A stretch of DNA of 64,000 bases from Tolypeutes matacus. Lineage: Eukaryota; Chordata; Mammalia; Cingulata; Chlamyphoridae. Shown here in pieces: positions 45,158 through 57,754 of the stretch. Where the stretch lies: positions 28,335,317-28,399,316 of the forward strand of contig JAKSZT010054334.1 of assembly GCA_026826555.1 (NCBI GenBank), in the 5' to 3' direction. The first letter of the stretch is position 1, and every line of letters starts with the position of its first letter. The notes below the pieces were generated by a model. It saw only the letters and a list, made by a program, of their open reading frames with translations, was not told the DNA's origin and did not search any database. The translations under genes and the position numbers were made by a program.

Positions 45158-46229
45158 TGTGCCTTGAGTTATTTAGTCTTAAACTGTGAGAGTCACGGAT
45201 AAATCTCTAGTAGTCTAAGAACATAGTCCTGAAAAAAGAAAAGTAGAAGCAAGCCAACTTAGAAACTGATTAAGTATTCAGCAGAGAATTTTTTGTGGCT
45301 CACTCAGAAAGCTCTGTCTGTGCATTTAACTAGCTGGACAAAAGGTTGTTGAAATTACACAAAGGATTTTCCCAATTCAAAAGCTGGAGATGAAGTGATA
45401 TTCACATAGAAGCACACCAGATCTTCAAAGCTTAATAAAGGCCATGTCTATTCATTTTATGGCTTTAACGTGCAAGCAGAGTAGAAAACTGATATAAAGC
45501 GAGCATAAAGAAATCTCTTAAGGAATGACATTCCTATTTTTACTTTACACATTTACTTCAAGGAACACATTCAAGAATAGGGCAAGCACTAGGTCAGATA
45601 GAAAGAGATGTGAGCAGGTTGCTTCGCCCCAGTGTGAGAATAGCATAATTTGTATTAGGCCTAAAAAGCCTCATTATGTCAAAAGTGGGCAAGCACTTTT
45701 GTGTTAAAACTACATTTGTAAAGAGAGATTGGCAGCTTAGCAGAACAGTCTGAAAACTTATATTCAAAGCAGCCACATATTCAAATCTGTATAAGGCCTA
45801 AGAAGTAAGCAAAATGACTCCACGTATTTAATGCCTCGTTGATAAACATTATTTACTCTCATGGGTCAGCGGGTGCAATGGCTTCAGTCAGTATTAATTC
45901 AACAATAGGGAAGACAAAGGAACAGGTCAGTTCGCCTCCTCGTGGTGGGTGTGGATCTGTGTTCTTCCAGCTCTGATTCTGCGCTCACACTGTAGTAGAA
46001 TCATGGAAAGTTCTACTAAGAAGGGACTTGGTAATATCTAAAAGAGAGGTTTTCACACTGTATTTTACAGATTCTTCAGTTCCACAGCGCTGGCAGAGGA
46101 AGGGTGATGTGAGAGGGAAGCCAGAGGCACAGGTTTCCATGCTGGCCTCTGGGAGACCAAAACAATTTGTTTGTAATGGGATTAAATATGGAGGTTCCAT
46201 GTAATAAACCATTTAAAGGGTGGTGGTGG
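45158..46229. other. Unassigned sequence
   Basis: No recognisable gene or repeat. Frames 45525-45776 and 45985-46212 have no domain. Confidence 0.5.
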
Positions 46230-46247
46230 GAATGTTCTGGAAAGGAA

Positions 46248-46667
46248 CGGAGGAAGGAAGGAAGGAAGGAAGGAAGGAAGGAAGGAAGGAAGGAAGGAGG
46301 GAAGGAAGGAAGGAAGGAAGGAAGGAAGGAAGGAAGGAAGGAAGGAAGGAAGGAAGGAAGGGAGGGAGGGAGGGAGGGAGGGAGGGAGGGAGGGAAGGAG
46401 GGAAGGAGGGAAGGAGGGAGGGAGGAGAAAGAGAGAAAGAGAAAGAGAGAAAGAGAGAAAGAAGGAAGGGAGGGAGGGAGGGAGGGAGGAAAGAAAGAGA
46501 GAGAGAGAGAGAAAGAAGGAAGGAAGGAAGGAAGGAAGGAAGGAAGGAAGGAAGGAAGGAANNNNNNNNNNGAAGGAAGGAAGGAAGGAAGGAAGGAAGG
46601 AAGGAAGGAAGGAAGGAAGGAAGGAAGGAAGGAAGGAAGGAAGGAAGGAAGGAAGGAAGGAAGGAAG
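46248..46667. repeat. (GGAA)n polypurine array with assembly gap
   Basis: About 420 bp of purine-only plus-strand sequence: (GGAA)n, then (GGGA)n at about 46360-46420, a GAGAAA-rich part, then (GGAA)n again. Ten N at 46562-46571 mark an assembly gap of unknown true size. The 201-207 codon plus frames and the 176-codon minus frame are Lys/Gly/Glu/Arg or Ser/Phe/Leu/Pro translations of the repeat, not genes. Confidence 0.97.
46562..46571. other. Assembly gap (10 N)
   Basis: Ten undetermined bases inside the GGAA array; the round number suggests a placeholder, so true array length is unknown. Confidence 0.97.
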
Positions 46668-46800
46668 CTTCCTCATTTTATAGAAGAGAAAATGGAAACT
46701 CTGGGAAATCACTTTCTCAAAGTCATGAAGCTAATTGGAGGAAGAAACAAAGCCTGGACACAGGTCTTTTGTCCAAGCATTACCCAGTGAAGCTCTTGTA
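46668..46800 (-). repeat. MIR fragment, antisense
   Basis: TTCCTCATTTTATAGAAGAGAAAATGGAAACTC, then 'aaatcactttctcaaagtcatgaagct', is the complement of MIR. The GGAA array abuts it directly, so it may have expanded next to the MIR. Confidence 0.75.
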
Positions 46801-47164
46801 TGGTAAGGAGGCCTCTTCTATTTAATGGCCTTAAGATTTAGAAACTCACAGGAATTAAAACTTGGAAGAGGCCATCTAATCAAACCTCCCAGCCAGCACA
46901 GACATCCTTTCAACCCATGGAAGATGGTCATTCAGCCCCCACTTGGTTATCTTCAGCTCTAGGAAGATGACTTCCACATGAAATAACATATTTTACAGGA
47001 GAGACACTCTAAATCCAAAAGTCTTTTTAGATGTTGGAAAAATCTCTCCTACTTGGAACTTTTCTTTTTTAGCCTAAAACCTGGTTCTATGGGTCAAGCA
47101 AAAGGATAAGCAATGCAAAACCATTTCAAATGTAATTTTTCAATGTTGGTATTTAGCACATTTA
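46801..47164. repeat. Possible ancient interspersed repeat
   Basis: 'Ggaagaggccatctaatcaaacctccc...tggtcattcagcccccacttggtt...atgttggaaaaatctctcctacttgg' resembles an ancient mammalian repeat whose name I cannot give. Low certainty. Confidence 0.35.
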
Positions 47165-47515
47165 AACAAGACAGGTCTCTTCTGCATTCCCATAAGGGAT
47201 GTATCAGTTAGGAATGCTTTCAGCTGCTAGTTGTAGAAAATTTGGCTAACAATGGTGTAAACCGTAAATAAAATTTTTTGTTGTCTTGTCAAGTAGTCTG
47301 GAGATGGGTTTAGTAGCTCAATGATGTCATTAACAGTCCAGACCCCCTGGCTCCTTTGCTCTGCCATTTTCAGGGTGTCTGAAATGTCTTTCCTCATAGT
47401 CACAATTTGGTTGCTACAGCTCCAATTTCTCATCTTTATGCAAAAGAAGCCCATGGGAGTATCAAAATAAAAAGAGAGGGAGAAAAATAAATTAACAAAC
47501 AACATTTCCTTTTTC
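47165..47515 (-). repeat. Possible old interspersed repeat, family uncertain
   Basis: 'Gctttcagctgctagttgtagaaaatttggctaacaatggtgtaaacc...atgtcattaacagtccag' resembles the same type of repeat suspected at 18336. Strand and family uncertain. Confidence 0.35.
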
Positions 47516-50315
47516 ATGCTGTTTTCTTATCAAAGTAGAAACTTTTCCATAAACCTCAGTAAATTTCACTTATATGTCAGTGGCTAGAACTAGGTCCCAT
47601 ATCCACATGTATACCAATAAAGGACAAAGGAGAATGGGATTATTATAATTGGTTCAGGCAAAGTATAAATCCTCTCTTGCGGCAGGGCAGATTGCTGTGC
47701 AAACAAAATTGGGATTCTGTTATTGTAGAAGAAAGAGGAAATAGCTATGGTGTTGGAAATTATCAGAATCTGCCACATGCACCCCTAGCCTTGGTCAACT
47801 CTTTATCCCATAGACAACAGAAGTTGCCTGTGCCCTGCCCATCTCTCTGCACTCACTGTTCCCATGCACTCTGACTTCTAACTGCAAGGACTGCTGTGCT
47901 CTGCTGAAGGTTTATCCTATTATAGAAACATGCTCATTCTGCTTAGGGCAGGCCAGCAATGCCAGAGAGTAATGTCCTCAGGAGAAACCACTCCTCTTGG
48001 ATGGGACAATGATCACTCATCTTCTGCATCATCTCCCGAAGCTTTCCAGTGGGTCTGAGCCCATTCCTCACAACAGTAACCTGGTCATTATCACAGTCTA
48101 TATTGACTTCTTTCCCTTCCTTCTCTCACATTGTACATTCTTCTCCACCAGGTCCATATATGGCCCTTGTGGTCAGGTGAACGGTAGTTCTAAAAAGATA
48201 TCTGCCTCCAACATATTTATTATGCTGCAAGGAAGAACAAGCAGGATGGCATCAATAAGAATTCTTATTTGGGAAATGGGAGAATGGGAAATGCTCAGGA
48301 ATTACTGTTCTGTGGCACACAAATTGCTGGACAGGAATAGCAAGTACCCTCTGCCTTAAGGACCCCTTGTCTTAGTACTGGAAACAGTTCCTTGGTCAGC
48401 CAATCTGGACCTTCTGCTTTTTCTCCTTGGTGCATCTTCTTTGCCCATTATTCTCTGTGGTCATACCTGAGATGGTAATTGTTAATTATGCCCTTGATAA
48501 GAATCCACAGCTTTAAGACTCAACTTCCTTTTGGTCCAAGGTCAGAAGTCCAGGACCTCAGTCACAAACTATTGGTATATACCCTCAGCGTTTCTTTGAC
48601 AAATAATTAGTCAGTTAGTTATTGTCAATTTCATGCCTAATAAGTACATTTGAGTGAATTGTTCAGACATTATTTCTAAGTTGGAGAATTCCTGTTTCCT
48701 ACCTACAAGTCTTTTGTGTCCTACCAGTTCCATTTCTACTGGTCTTGTAGATACTGCTCTGAGATAATTCAAAATAATAGCTGCAAGGGAAAGGCTGTAC
48801 TTTTAAACCAACCTTTTGCATAGACTCATCCACTTCTGAACAATCATGCTTAAAAGATGGTGTTCAAGAAAGTCCTAGGGCCTCAATTCAGTCATCCTAT
48901 TCCCTTAAGAGCTTATCTTCCTCTTTCTAATGGCACTATCAACTTGGGGAATTTTCTATCCTGACTAATTCCAAAATCTGGGGGCTCCCAATCAACTTTG
49001 ATTATTGATTACAGTAAAGAGTGTTCCCTTCTTTCAAATGGACCATGGCAAGCCTGGATTCTTCTCTCTGTATTATGACCTAGTCGAAAACTCTAAGAGC
49101 TATCCAAGGTAAATAAGCTTTCTGAATTTTAGCTACCATTTTCTTTTAATATATTAATGGCCTGAATCTCATGGTACAAAGTCAAATTGAACCCCTAGCT
49201 ATCTTCTCCTGTCAGCCAAACTCATGATTTAACATCTGTTATTGCAGCCCTCTCTAGTACCAAATCTCATGAACAGGGGCTTAATCTATAGGGCATTTTT
49301 GTTTAATTATCAAGAAGCCAAAATAAGGCAATCAAAGAGTTGGTTCAAAAGCTCAGTGATATAATCAAGCATGCAAGCACTTTGATCCTTTTTCTCTGCC
49401 CCGTTGATTTCTTAGTGATATCCATACTCAGGACACAAGCTAGTTGCCAGATCTCATATCTTCACACAACATCCGAAGCAGGAAGCAACAGAGGAGCTTG
49501 GAGGCAGAAAAAAAGACTTTTCTATGTGCCTTTCTATCATATTAGAAAATTCTTCCAAAGGCCTTGGAAGAACTTATATTTTGTCTCATTTGCTAAAACT
49601 GAGTCACATGCTAAACCATAAACCAATGATTTGAAATAGGCCACGGACAGCCTGGGACTTGAGATTGCCGACCAAGTAAAATTAGGTTTATGTTGCTAAG
49701 AAGTGGGGGAGGAATGTCTTAAGGGTTGACAACAAATCAAGTTTATAACTCTGTTTTATCACTTACATCATTCTATTGAAATTATAAATCCAGGAGATTA
49801 TATCCTCCCCTAGTCTAAGGCCTCCCTGAGTCAATAAACAGTTGCTAAACTGAACTGGATGCTAACCATATTCCCTGAGAAAGCATGATATGGAAAAGCA
49901 TGCATTCCATCCCCAGTCCACTCCATTTTGTTCAGTCATGGATGTAAACTTTTTGAGATCTCAAGGAGTTATAAGTGTAGATTTCAAGAGTCTTGGGACC
50001 AGACAGGCTTACCCTATGGCTTAGGAATTGGGAGACCAAAGATCCTGGAACTTAAAAGTAGGTGACAGGCCCGAGAGGTGCCATTAATGTAGAAACTTCT
50101 CAGATGTGTTCTTGATGGCGAGTATTCTTCACTCTGGCCTTGTAGTATCCAGGGCATCTTCCATTTCCTCAAGATATATCTAGACATTCTTTTAAATTGT
50201 ATCAAAAAAGCTCAATTAAATTTATTTTCATTTTGCTAATGGTCTAGGTGCCACTCAGAGCTGAGGTAAGATAGCTTCATAGTAAGTGCATGTCACAATT
50301 GAGCAGCAAGGGGGT
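47516..50315. other. Unassigned sequence
   Basis: No gene supported. The frames at 47997-48359 and 49340-49621 are not protein-like. The region is richer in C and T than its surroundings between 48000 and 49300 and could be an old retroelement internal part, but I cannot identify it. Confidence 0.4.
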
Positions 50316-50560
50316 GTAGATATTAGGAGTATTGGAGCCAGAAAGCCTGCTCAAATCCTTGGGCCACCATTTACTGACTGTGAGAACTTGGACAAGTACA
50401 TGACCTTTTCTGTGCCTCATTTGCCTTGTGTGCCTCTCTTGCTTACAAGAGAATCCTAACACCAACCCCACAGGGTTTTATGAAGATTGAGTTGCATGCA
50501 AGTGCTTGGATGAATGCTTGGAACAAAGTAATAGGCAGTCAATAATCTTAGCTATTGTGA
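50316..50560 (+). repeat. MIR SINE, nearly full length
   Basis: GAGCCAGAAAGCCTGCTCAAATCC, 'ccaccatttactgactgtgagaacttggacaagta', TTCTGTGCCTCATTTGCC, then 'gcttggaacaaagtaataggcagtcaataatcttagct' match MIR along its length. Confidence 0.85.
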
Positions 50561-53040
50561 TCATATTCCTATTAATCTTCAATGTTATATTAGCTTCAAA
50601 AATATATCATGATAATGCCTTTCTTGTAGGGGATATAATCAGAGATTTAATGAAATCAAGCCAATAAAAGCCTGAAGCAAATAAAACAATTTTGAGAAGT
50701 ACTCAACATCCCTTTTCTATAGCTCTCATCATGTCTTATCATAACCATTTGTTTGCACAGTATTACATTTGGTTGTACCCTAGACTATGAGATTCTTGAG
50801 AAAAAATATGTACTTTTAAAAAAATCACTGTGCATAGAACGGTGCCTAGGAACTTGTTAATGTTGACGGATAAACCAACAAATGATTGTCATAATGAGTA
50901 TACTGGACACTTTTTAAATATCAAATGTTCACAGTATGTATTAAATTGGGAATAATCACAATATTGTTTTGATGGTATCATTTTGTCCATAATATACTAC
51001 TGAATCAGTCATGTTCAGAAGCACACAAAAGAACAACTTGAAGGGGAAAGTATTATTTAAAAAAACTATTATTAAGTTACTATTATGACATATATGAATG
51101 TCCTCCAAAACTAGTTAGTGTAAGCCAGGCAAAAATCACCTCTGAAAATCAGGCAACTTTTAGTTCAGTGTCTAAAGTCTAAACTGGTAGCCCAGTCAAG
51201 GAACAATCCCTGCATTTTCTGCTCGAGCAGCCATGAGCATCTTAAATGACAGCTCAAGACTGGAAATTATGAACATCACATGCAAGGACTTCAACAAGTA
51301 CTTCATTGTTCTCAAGTCTGTGCAAAGAATAACATTAACCAGGTCCTTGTCTTCAAGCAGTTATTCTCTGAAACAGTCAACACAGACACACCCATAAGAG
51401 TCATGGAGAGAGAAAAATAAATCAAAGATAGAAGGAGCCAAGCAAAAACACGATGGAAATCCAGATAGACAATTTTTCTTCTCCCATTCAAGTATTATTC
51501 TGTCTTCTAAGTAGGAGAATATGGGGTAAGAGTCTATTGTCATCCTTCATCTTGTTACTGACTGTGGTCACAGTAAAACAATACTCTTCTGAAAATCCCT
51601 GAAAATGATCGGCATGGCTGGAGCATATGAGAGTTATTACAAGTATGACATAGCACAATATTTTTCCTAAGCTAAAGAACTTTACTGAACATCATTTCCA
51701 GGTTAAAACAACATACATTTTGACTGAAGCTGCAAAGAGCACATTTTGCTTGCAACCAGACTGGTGGGAAGCAAACACAGACTGCCCGTTATTGGGAAGA
51801 ATCTGAGAGAAAAAACTTCATTCGGAATGGGCCATTCCTGTAATAAATAATTACCAACCAGGTGGTAATTATTTGTGTAGCAGGTTCACAGTCTATTAGG
51901 TGAAATGGAATTGCTCATCCCCAAATAAGATGCATAGGGGGAAAAAAGGAAACATAGTAATTAATAGGAATAAAAATTACTTGTACAATGAAGGAAAGGT
52001 TAACTCAAAAAATGGTGTATTTTATAGCATGAATCTATTATTTTAATACCTAAAATATTTATCATGTTAGTTTATATCCCAAAATGCTTTTTCTCCGTAA
52101 ATGGAACAGTAACAGATTTTGTAAAACTCTTTTACAAAAAGAGTGGACAAATCCATACAGGATCCAAGCCTTATGAAATAGTATTATGATTAAGATAATG
52201 CTTTACCAACAAGAACTTTTAGAATTCATGTACTTTCTTTTTTTAAAAATGTGAACAATTCAAGTGCTTCTAATCTCTTCTTTTTGTGATGTCAACAGGT
52301 TAGATCTGCTTGATTTTCTTTCCTGAAAATTTGCTAACCAAGTATTCTGTGTATGAAGATGTCACTGGCCCAGTCCATTTGTTCCTACTGAATTCATTAT
52401 CCAGGAAAACATACTATGATAAGCAGCTTAATAACATTTTTCTTTCTGTGTTTAGCACATTTCCCAAGCCACTCCTCAGGGAGCTGTCAATGATACATAA
52501 AGAGCATATACTGTGAAATGTGTCCCAAAAGGATGCTATTGGGTTACCAGCACAGTACTAAGCTCATGTGTAGAAAGTGCAAGCACTAGATTGTTTCTAG
52601 ACCTCAGATTTGACCTCTGTTTCTCAATGCCACCTTCACCACTGACAACTAGGCTGGTCAGCTGGCCCGTTCCTCAGGGTCAAGATTAGAGCAGGGAGTT
52701 ACTTTCCTAAGAACTTCAAATGTACAAAACTTGTAGAAAGTGAGCCAAAAAACCAAACACAGAGGAGGAGGCTAATGTCCAAAAATCCTAGAGGTAGTCA
52801 AATTGTAGAATCCAGAAGCAGATGTCATATTAAATCCTCAACATGTCACCTAAGGTCCTAGCTGATATGGCCAGATTCACTACTCCAGCCATATCTTGTG
52901 ACTCTATATCCCTCAAACCAGAGCTTCATAAGTGGAACTCTTGGCTCTTCCAGGGGACTTGTACATGTGCTACCATTCTCTCTTTGGACTATTCTTTCCC
53001 ACCTCTCTTCCCATCATCAACTACTTTGCCTAATTAATTT
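50561..53040. other. Unassigned sequence
   Basis: No recognisable gene or repeat. Frames 51361-51543, 52310-52516 and 52843-53037 have no domain. Confidence 0.45.
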
Positions 53041-53312
53041 TTAAAAAATCCTTCAGATTTCAACTCAAACGCCAGTTTCTCAAAGAAGCCTTCATGACTC
53101 CCCTAGCTAAGCCTGATCCACCATTTCCTTGTGCTCATTACTCCCTGCCCTTATCACAGTGTATTATTTATATCTGCCAGTCCCCCTAGACAGTATGCTC
53201 CATGTGGCCATGGACTTCATCTGTTTTACTCACATTATATACCATTCTTCTAACTTAAGACATGATGGTTAGTAAATGCTAGTAGATATTTATTGAATGA
53301 ATGAAAATTGCA
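53041..53312 (+). repeat. L2 LINE 3' fragment
   Basis: Classic L2 3' pattern: CAACTCAAACGCCAGTTTCTC, AAGCCTTCATGACTCCCC, 'cagtgtattatttatatctgccagt', and 'gtaaatgctagtagatatttattgaatgaatg' at the end. Confidence 0.85.
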
Positions 53313-53754
53313 AGGACTAAGCAAAGTAATATAAGTGCTCTGTATCAAACTTGGCATATAAAATTCTCTCACTAACTTTTTGGTATTTTTATTATTAACA
53401 ATTATGACATAGTACTAGGATGAGAGCTATGCAACAGGCCTGGAAAACAATCTGTCTAGATTGTAGCAGAGGAGTGAGAAGCTCCAGGAGGAATCTATTC
53501 AGAAATAACTTCAAAGGTTAAACTATTTGACTGCTATGACCTTGTGCAAAATTGAATTGAGAGGCATTTAACAGAGTTGTTGGAGGATTTAGAAGATACA
53601 GTCTTAGATTCAGAAAACTGACATGTTTGTTTTTTTTTATAAAACAAGTTTGAACTCCAGGAAAAGCAGAAAGATAGAAAATGAAGGAAATATATTTCTT
53701 GTATTTTGTATGGCTTATCAATACATATAATAACATTTAATAAAAACACAAAAT
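53313..53754. other. Unassigned AT-rich sequence
   Basis: No recognisable gene or repeat. Confidence 0.5.
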
Positions 53755-53765
53755 AAAAAGTTAAT

Positions 53766-55811
53766 TTGATCTTATATAGAAAATCTCAAAGAATCTACCA
53801 AAAACTACTAGAGCTAACAAATGAATTCAGTTAAGTTGCAGAGCATAAGATCAACACACAAAAATCAGTTATATTTCTATAAAGCAGCAATGAACAATCC
53901 AAAAAGAAAATAAACAAAATAATTCAATTTATAATAACATTTATTCAAAAGAATAAAATACCCAGGAATAATTTTAACCAAGGAGGTAAAAGATTTGTGC
54001 ACTGAAAACTAGAGAACATTGCTGGAAAATTTTAAAGAAGACCTCAATAAATGAAAAGACGTCCCTTGTTCATGAATTTGAAAACTAAATATTGTTAAGA
54101 TATCATTATTACCCAAAGTGATCTACAGAATCTCAAAATTCTAATGGCCCTTTTCTTACAAAAATGAAAGACCTGATCCTCAAATTCATATAGAACTACA
54201 TACAATTTTTGTCCTTATGTGCCTTGCTTATTTCACTGAGCATAATGTTTCCAAGATTCTTCCATGTTGTGGCATGTCTCAAAATTTCATTCTTTCTTAT
54301 GGCCAAATAATATTCCATTGTGTATACGTACCATACATTGGCTGTACCTTTACATTCCCACTCACAATACACTAGAGTTCCAATTTCTTGGCATCCTCTC
54401 CAACACTTATTTTCCATGCTTTTAATAATAGTCATCCTTGTAAGTATGAAATAGTATCTCATTGTGTTTTTAATTTACAGTTCCCTAGTGACTAATGATG
54501 TTGAACATCTTTTCATGTTTATTTCTGGCCAACTGTTTTTTGACAAAGGTGACAAAACCATTCAATGAGGAAAAAGTATAGTCTATTCAACAAATGGTGC
54601 TGAGACAACTGGATATCCATAAGCAGAAGCATGAAGTTAGACCCCTACTTCACACTATATACAAAAATTATTTCAAAATGCATCAAAGACCTAAATATAA
54701 GAGCTAAAAACTCATAGAAGAAAACATACAGGTAAATCTCCATGACCTTGGATTTGGCAATGGATTCTTAGAAGCACGAGTAAAAAAAAGAAAAAAATTG
54801 AAAAGTTTTATGCAACAAAAGACATTATCAAGAAAGTACAAAAACAACCTACAGAATGGGAGAAAATATTTGGAAATCATATATCTTCTAAGGGTCTAGC
54901 ATCCAGATTGTATAAAATCTCTTACAACTCAATGACAAAATGACAAACAACCCAATTTAAAAATGAGCAACGGACTTAAATACACATTTCTCCAAAGATA
55001 TGCATGTGGCCAATAAGCACAAGAAAAGATGGTCAACATCATTAGTCATAAGGGACATGCCAATCAAAACTGCAATGAGATACCACTACAAACCCAATAG
55101 GATGGCTATTTTTTAAAACAGAAAATAACAAGTGTTGACAAGGGTACAAAGAAATAGGAACACTCAAACATTTTAGTGGGAATGTAAAGTGGTGCAGCTA
55201 TTGTGGAAAATAGTTTGGCAGATCCTCAGAAAGTTAAACATATAATTACCATAAGACCTACCAATTCCATCCCTAGGTATATACTGAAAATAATTTAATA
55301 AGGCATGCAAACAAATACTTGTACATGAATGTTTATAGCAGCACTATTCATAGTAGCCAAACATTAGAAACAGCTCAAATGCCCATTAAAATAAGAATAA
55401 ATAAACAAAATGTGGCATATCCATATTGTGTGGAAGTTATTGAGCCATAAAAAGGAAAGAAGTTCTGATACATGCTACAAGATGTATGAACCTATAAAAT
55501 GTTATGCTAAATGAAAGAAGCCAGGCATAAAAGGTCACATATTACATGATTCTATTTTTATGAAATATCCAGAATAGGCCATAGAGACAGAAAGCAGATT
55601 GTAGGTTGCCAGGGTCTGGGAGGAAGAGGGGGTAGGGGGGTGACTGCTAAATGGGTATGTGTTTTCTTTGGGGGTGATGAAATTGTTTTGGAACTAGATA
55701 GAGGTTGTGTTTGTACAACAATGTCAATATACTAAGTGCCACTGAATTGAACATTTAAAAATGGTTAATTTTATGTTCTGCGAATTTCATCTCAATTAAA
55801 AAAAAGAAAAG
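53766..55811 (+). mobile_element. 5'-truncated L1 with an internal inverted L1 segment
   Basis: Plus-strand L1 starts in ORF2 just after the RT catalytic block (CTTATATAGAAAATCTC) and ends with an L1 3'UTR and A-rich tail. AAAAAGTTAAT (53755-53765) and AAAAAGTTTAAT (55812-55823) look like a TSD with one indel. A minus-strand L1 piece (54190-54540) replaces about 190 bp of ORF2. All frames are broken; the 88-codon minus frame at 54196-54462 is the inverted piece, with a partial Cys-rich motif (CWRGCQEIGTLVYCEWEC). Confidence 0.8.
54190..54540 (-). mobile_element. Inverted ORF2 C-terminal L1 segment
   Basis: Complement of the ORF2 3' end: matches 63662-63705 at its left end and 63150-63187 at its right end of the full-length L1. 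It lacks the part equivalent to about 63345-63580. The join is visible at TACGTACCATACATTGGCTG. Confidence 0.8.
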
Positions 55812-55825
55812 AAAAAGTTTAATAA

Positions 55826-56920
55826 AGAACTGGGATGTAACTAGATTGTAAAAATTGAATGGGATTAGGTAACGGAGACTAATAGACTAATTCATCATAA
55901 TTGGAAATCAATGAATAGAGCATGTCTAAAATTAAAGAACCAAGAAAGATCGGTATATATATATTGTTTTGAAAATGAACATAAACACTAGAATAAACTG
56001 CTAAAAGCTGAGCAGAACAGTGGGTGGACATTTTGTGTGATAAGGTTTTTTGCTCTTTTGTGTTAACAAGATTTTTAATACTAATAATGAGTATATATTA
56101 TTTTGACAAAAATAAAAATTAAACCTAAAATAAGATTAAAAAATCATAACATCTATTTATTATGTTTTAAAATATATAATAGGGATCAGGATTTAAAGAA
56201 ATAATCCAATAAGTTAGGTTTGTATTTCATTTATTAATTCTTGATCCATTTTAGTCATGATTGAATCTAAACAGAGCTCTGGATGACTGATAGAAATTTA
56301 AGTTTCACCAAGCTAATATCAGGCCAAAAGCCATGATATTTTTAATGATTCAACATTTCTAATCAGCTTCTCTTAAAAAAATTTTAAAAAAGACGTTTGG
56401 AGTCTAATTTCATCATGTCTGTGGTTGTCCAGTGTACTGAACACCTTACTACATTGGAGAATTTCTCACATTATAAGGCTCTTCATTCCACATTATGAGG
56501 TAATCACTCTCCTTGCCTTTTGTAGCTGAGATTCAAGCAGGTGATCCGGGCTTAGCCAGTCCTCTGAAGATGCTCATTCAGGAAACAGTAATGTGAGTGT
56601 GCAGGCACTGCAGGGAGCCTGTTTTCTGGAAAGGTGGTGGTGAGGGTGGTGAGATCTGGCTCTAGTTCCCAGGACCAGCTGCCATTTGGTTGCCTTTCCC
56701 CAGTGGTGGGCAAAGTGATGTCTTGGCAGGATCACCCTGAGATGTGGTGTGGATCCTGTCCCTGACTGCATAGCCTCTAAAATCTCATCCTTCTGGAGCC
56801 TTCTCATATCCTTTTATAAATACCTGATCTATCTAAACCAGACAGGGTAACTCTGTTGTTTGCAAATAACAACCTCTATTGATACAGCTTTTATCCACTA
56901 CTTCTTTTCTTTCCTTATAA
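55826..56920. other. Unassigned sequence
   Basis: No recognisable gene or repeat. The minus frame at 56574-56807 has no domain. Confidence 0.5.
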
Positions 56921-57055
56921 TCAAGATTTTTGATGTATAGAAAACAGTACTAAATATTATAATGAACCCACATGCCTTTCTCACTCAGCCTCCAAAACCA
57001 TCAACCCATGGCCAATCTTTCCCGACCCATATTTCCAGCTGTTCCCTCCATATAA

Positions 57056-57122
57056 TCATATCATATCATATCATATCATATCATATCATATCATATCATA
57101 TCATATCATATCATATCATATA
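57056..57122. repeat. (TCATA)n pentanucleotide microsatellite
   Basis: Thirteen perfect TCATA units run from 57056 to 57120. They lie where the ancient repeat normally has a single CATATCA-type motif, so the array probably expanded from it. Confidence 0.95.
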
Positions 57123-57742
57123 TCATGCATAAATATTTTTATATCTATCCCTAATATATAAGGATTCACTTTTTATTTAAACCACAATACTATTAACACA
57201 CTTAAAAAATTAATAGTAATGTCTTAATATCAAACACCCGGTCAATGTTCAAATGTATCAGGATTTTTACAGAGATCTTTTTTATTTTCTTTTTTAAACA
57301 AATGCAATCCATCCATTGCAGCTGGTTAATGTATTTTATGTTTCTTTTAATCTATCATATCATCCTCTGTCTTTTGTAATTTTCTTGCAGTTTAGGTTGA
57401 AAAAACTGTTTTGTCAAGTTGAGTTTTTCACAGTCTAGATTTTGTGATTGTGTCCCTGTGGTGTAGTTTAATGTGTTCCTCTGTCTTCTCCAATTCCTAT
57501 AAACCTGTAGAGGGTTAGAAGAGCAATTTGTTTCATGCTTAATTTTTTGGTGGCATGACTGCTTTATGGATGGTATTGTGATCTTCTGTCAGGTGGCTCA
57601 TAATTTCTGATTGTCTCTCTTTTTGTGATGTTAGCAGCTGTTGATAATTAATGTCTAGGTCCTTTAGTTCTTTAGTGATTACAAAATGGTGATAATCTAA
57701 CTCTATCATTGTTTCTTTGTTTATTAGTTGGAATTTTTCTAT

Positions 57743-57754
57743 AAAGAGAAACTT
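57743..57754 (+). repeat. TSD of the full-length L1 (left)
   Basis: AAAGAGAAACTT, repeated exactly at 63889-63900. The ancient target repeat continues across it. Confidence 0.9.

Larger units (their letters stand above)
56921..57754. repeat. Ancient repeat that is the L1 target (left part)
   Basis: Follows a common old mammalian repeat (probably L1M/HAL1-type, name uncertain): 'gaacccacatgcctttctcactcagcctccaaaaccatcaacccatggccaatctt', 'accacaatactattaacacacttaaaaaattaatag', 'cagtctagattttgtgattgtgtccctgtggtgtagttta', and 'tattagttggaatttttctataaagagaaactt'. It continues at 63889-64000 beyond the inserted L1. Confidence 0.6.

Noticed and set aside
46167..46825. Frames of 176-207 codons across the GGAA array
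   Set aside because: Pure low-complexity translation of a microsatellite interrupted by N.
47997..48359. 120-codon plus-strand frame as a candidate exon
   Set aside because: Composition is not protein-like, no homology is recognised, and no convincing splice sites flank it.
57051..57125. Possible CRISPR-like repeat array
   Set aside because: Units are 5 bp and contiguous, with no spacers; simple microsatellite in a mammalian genome.
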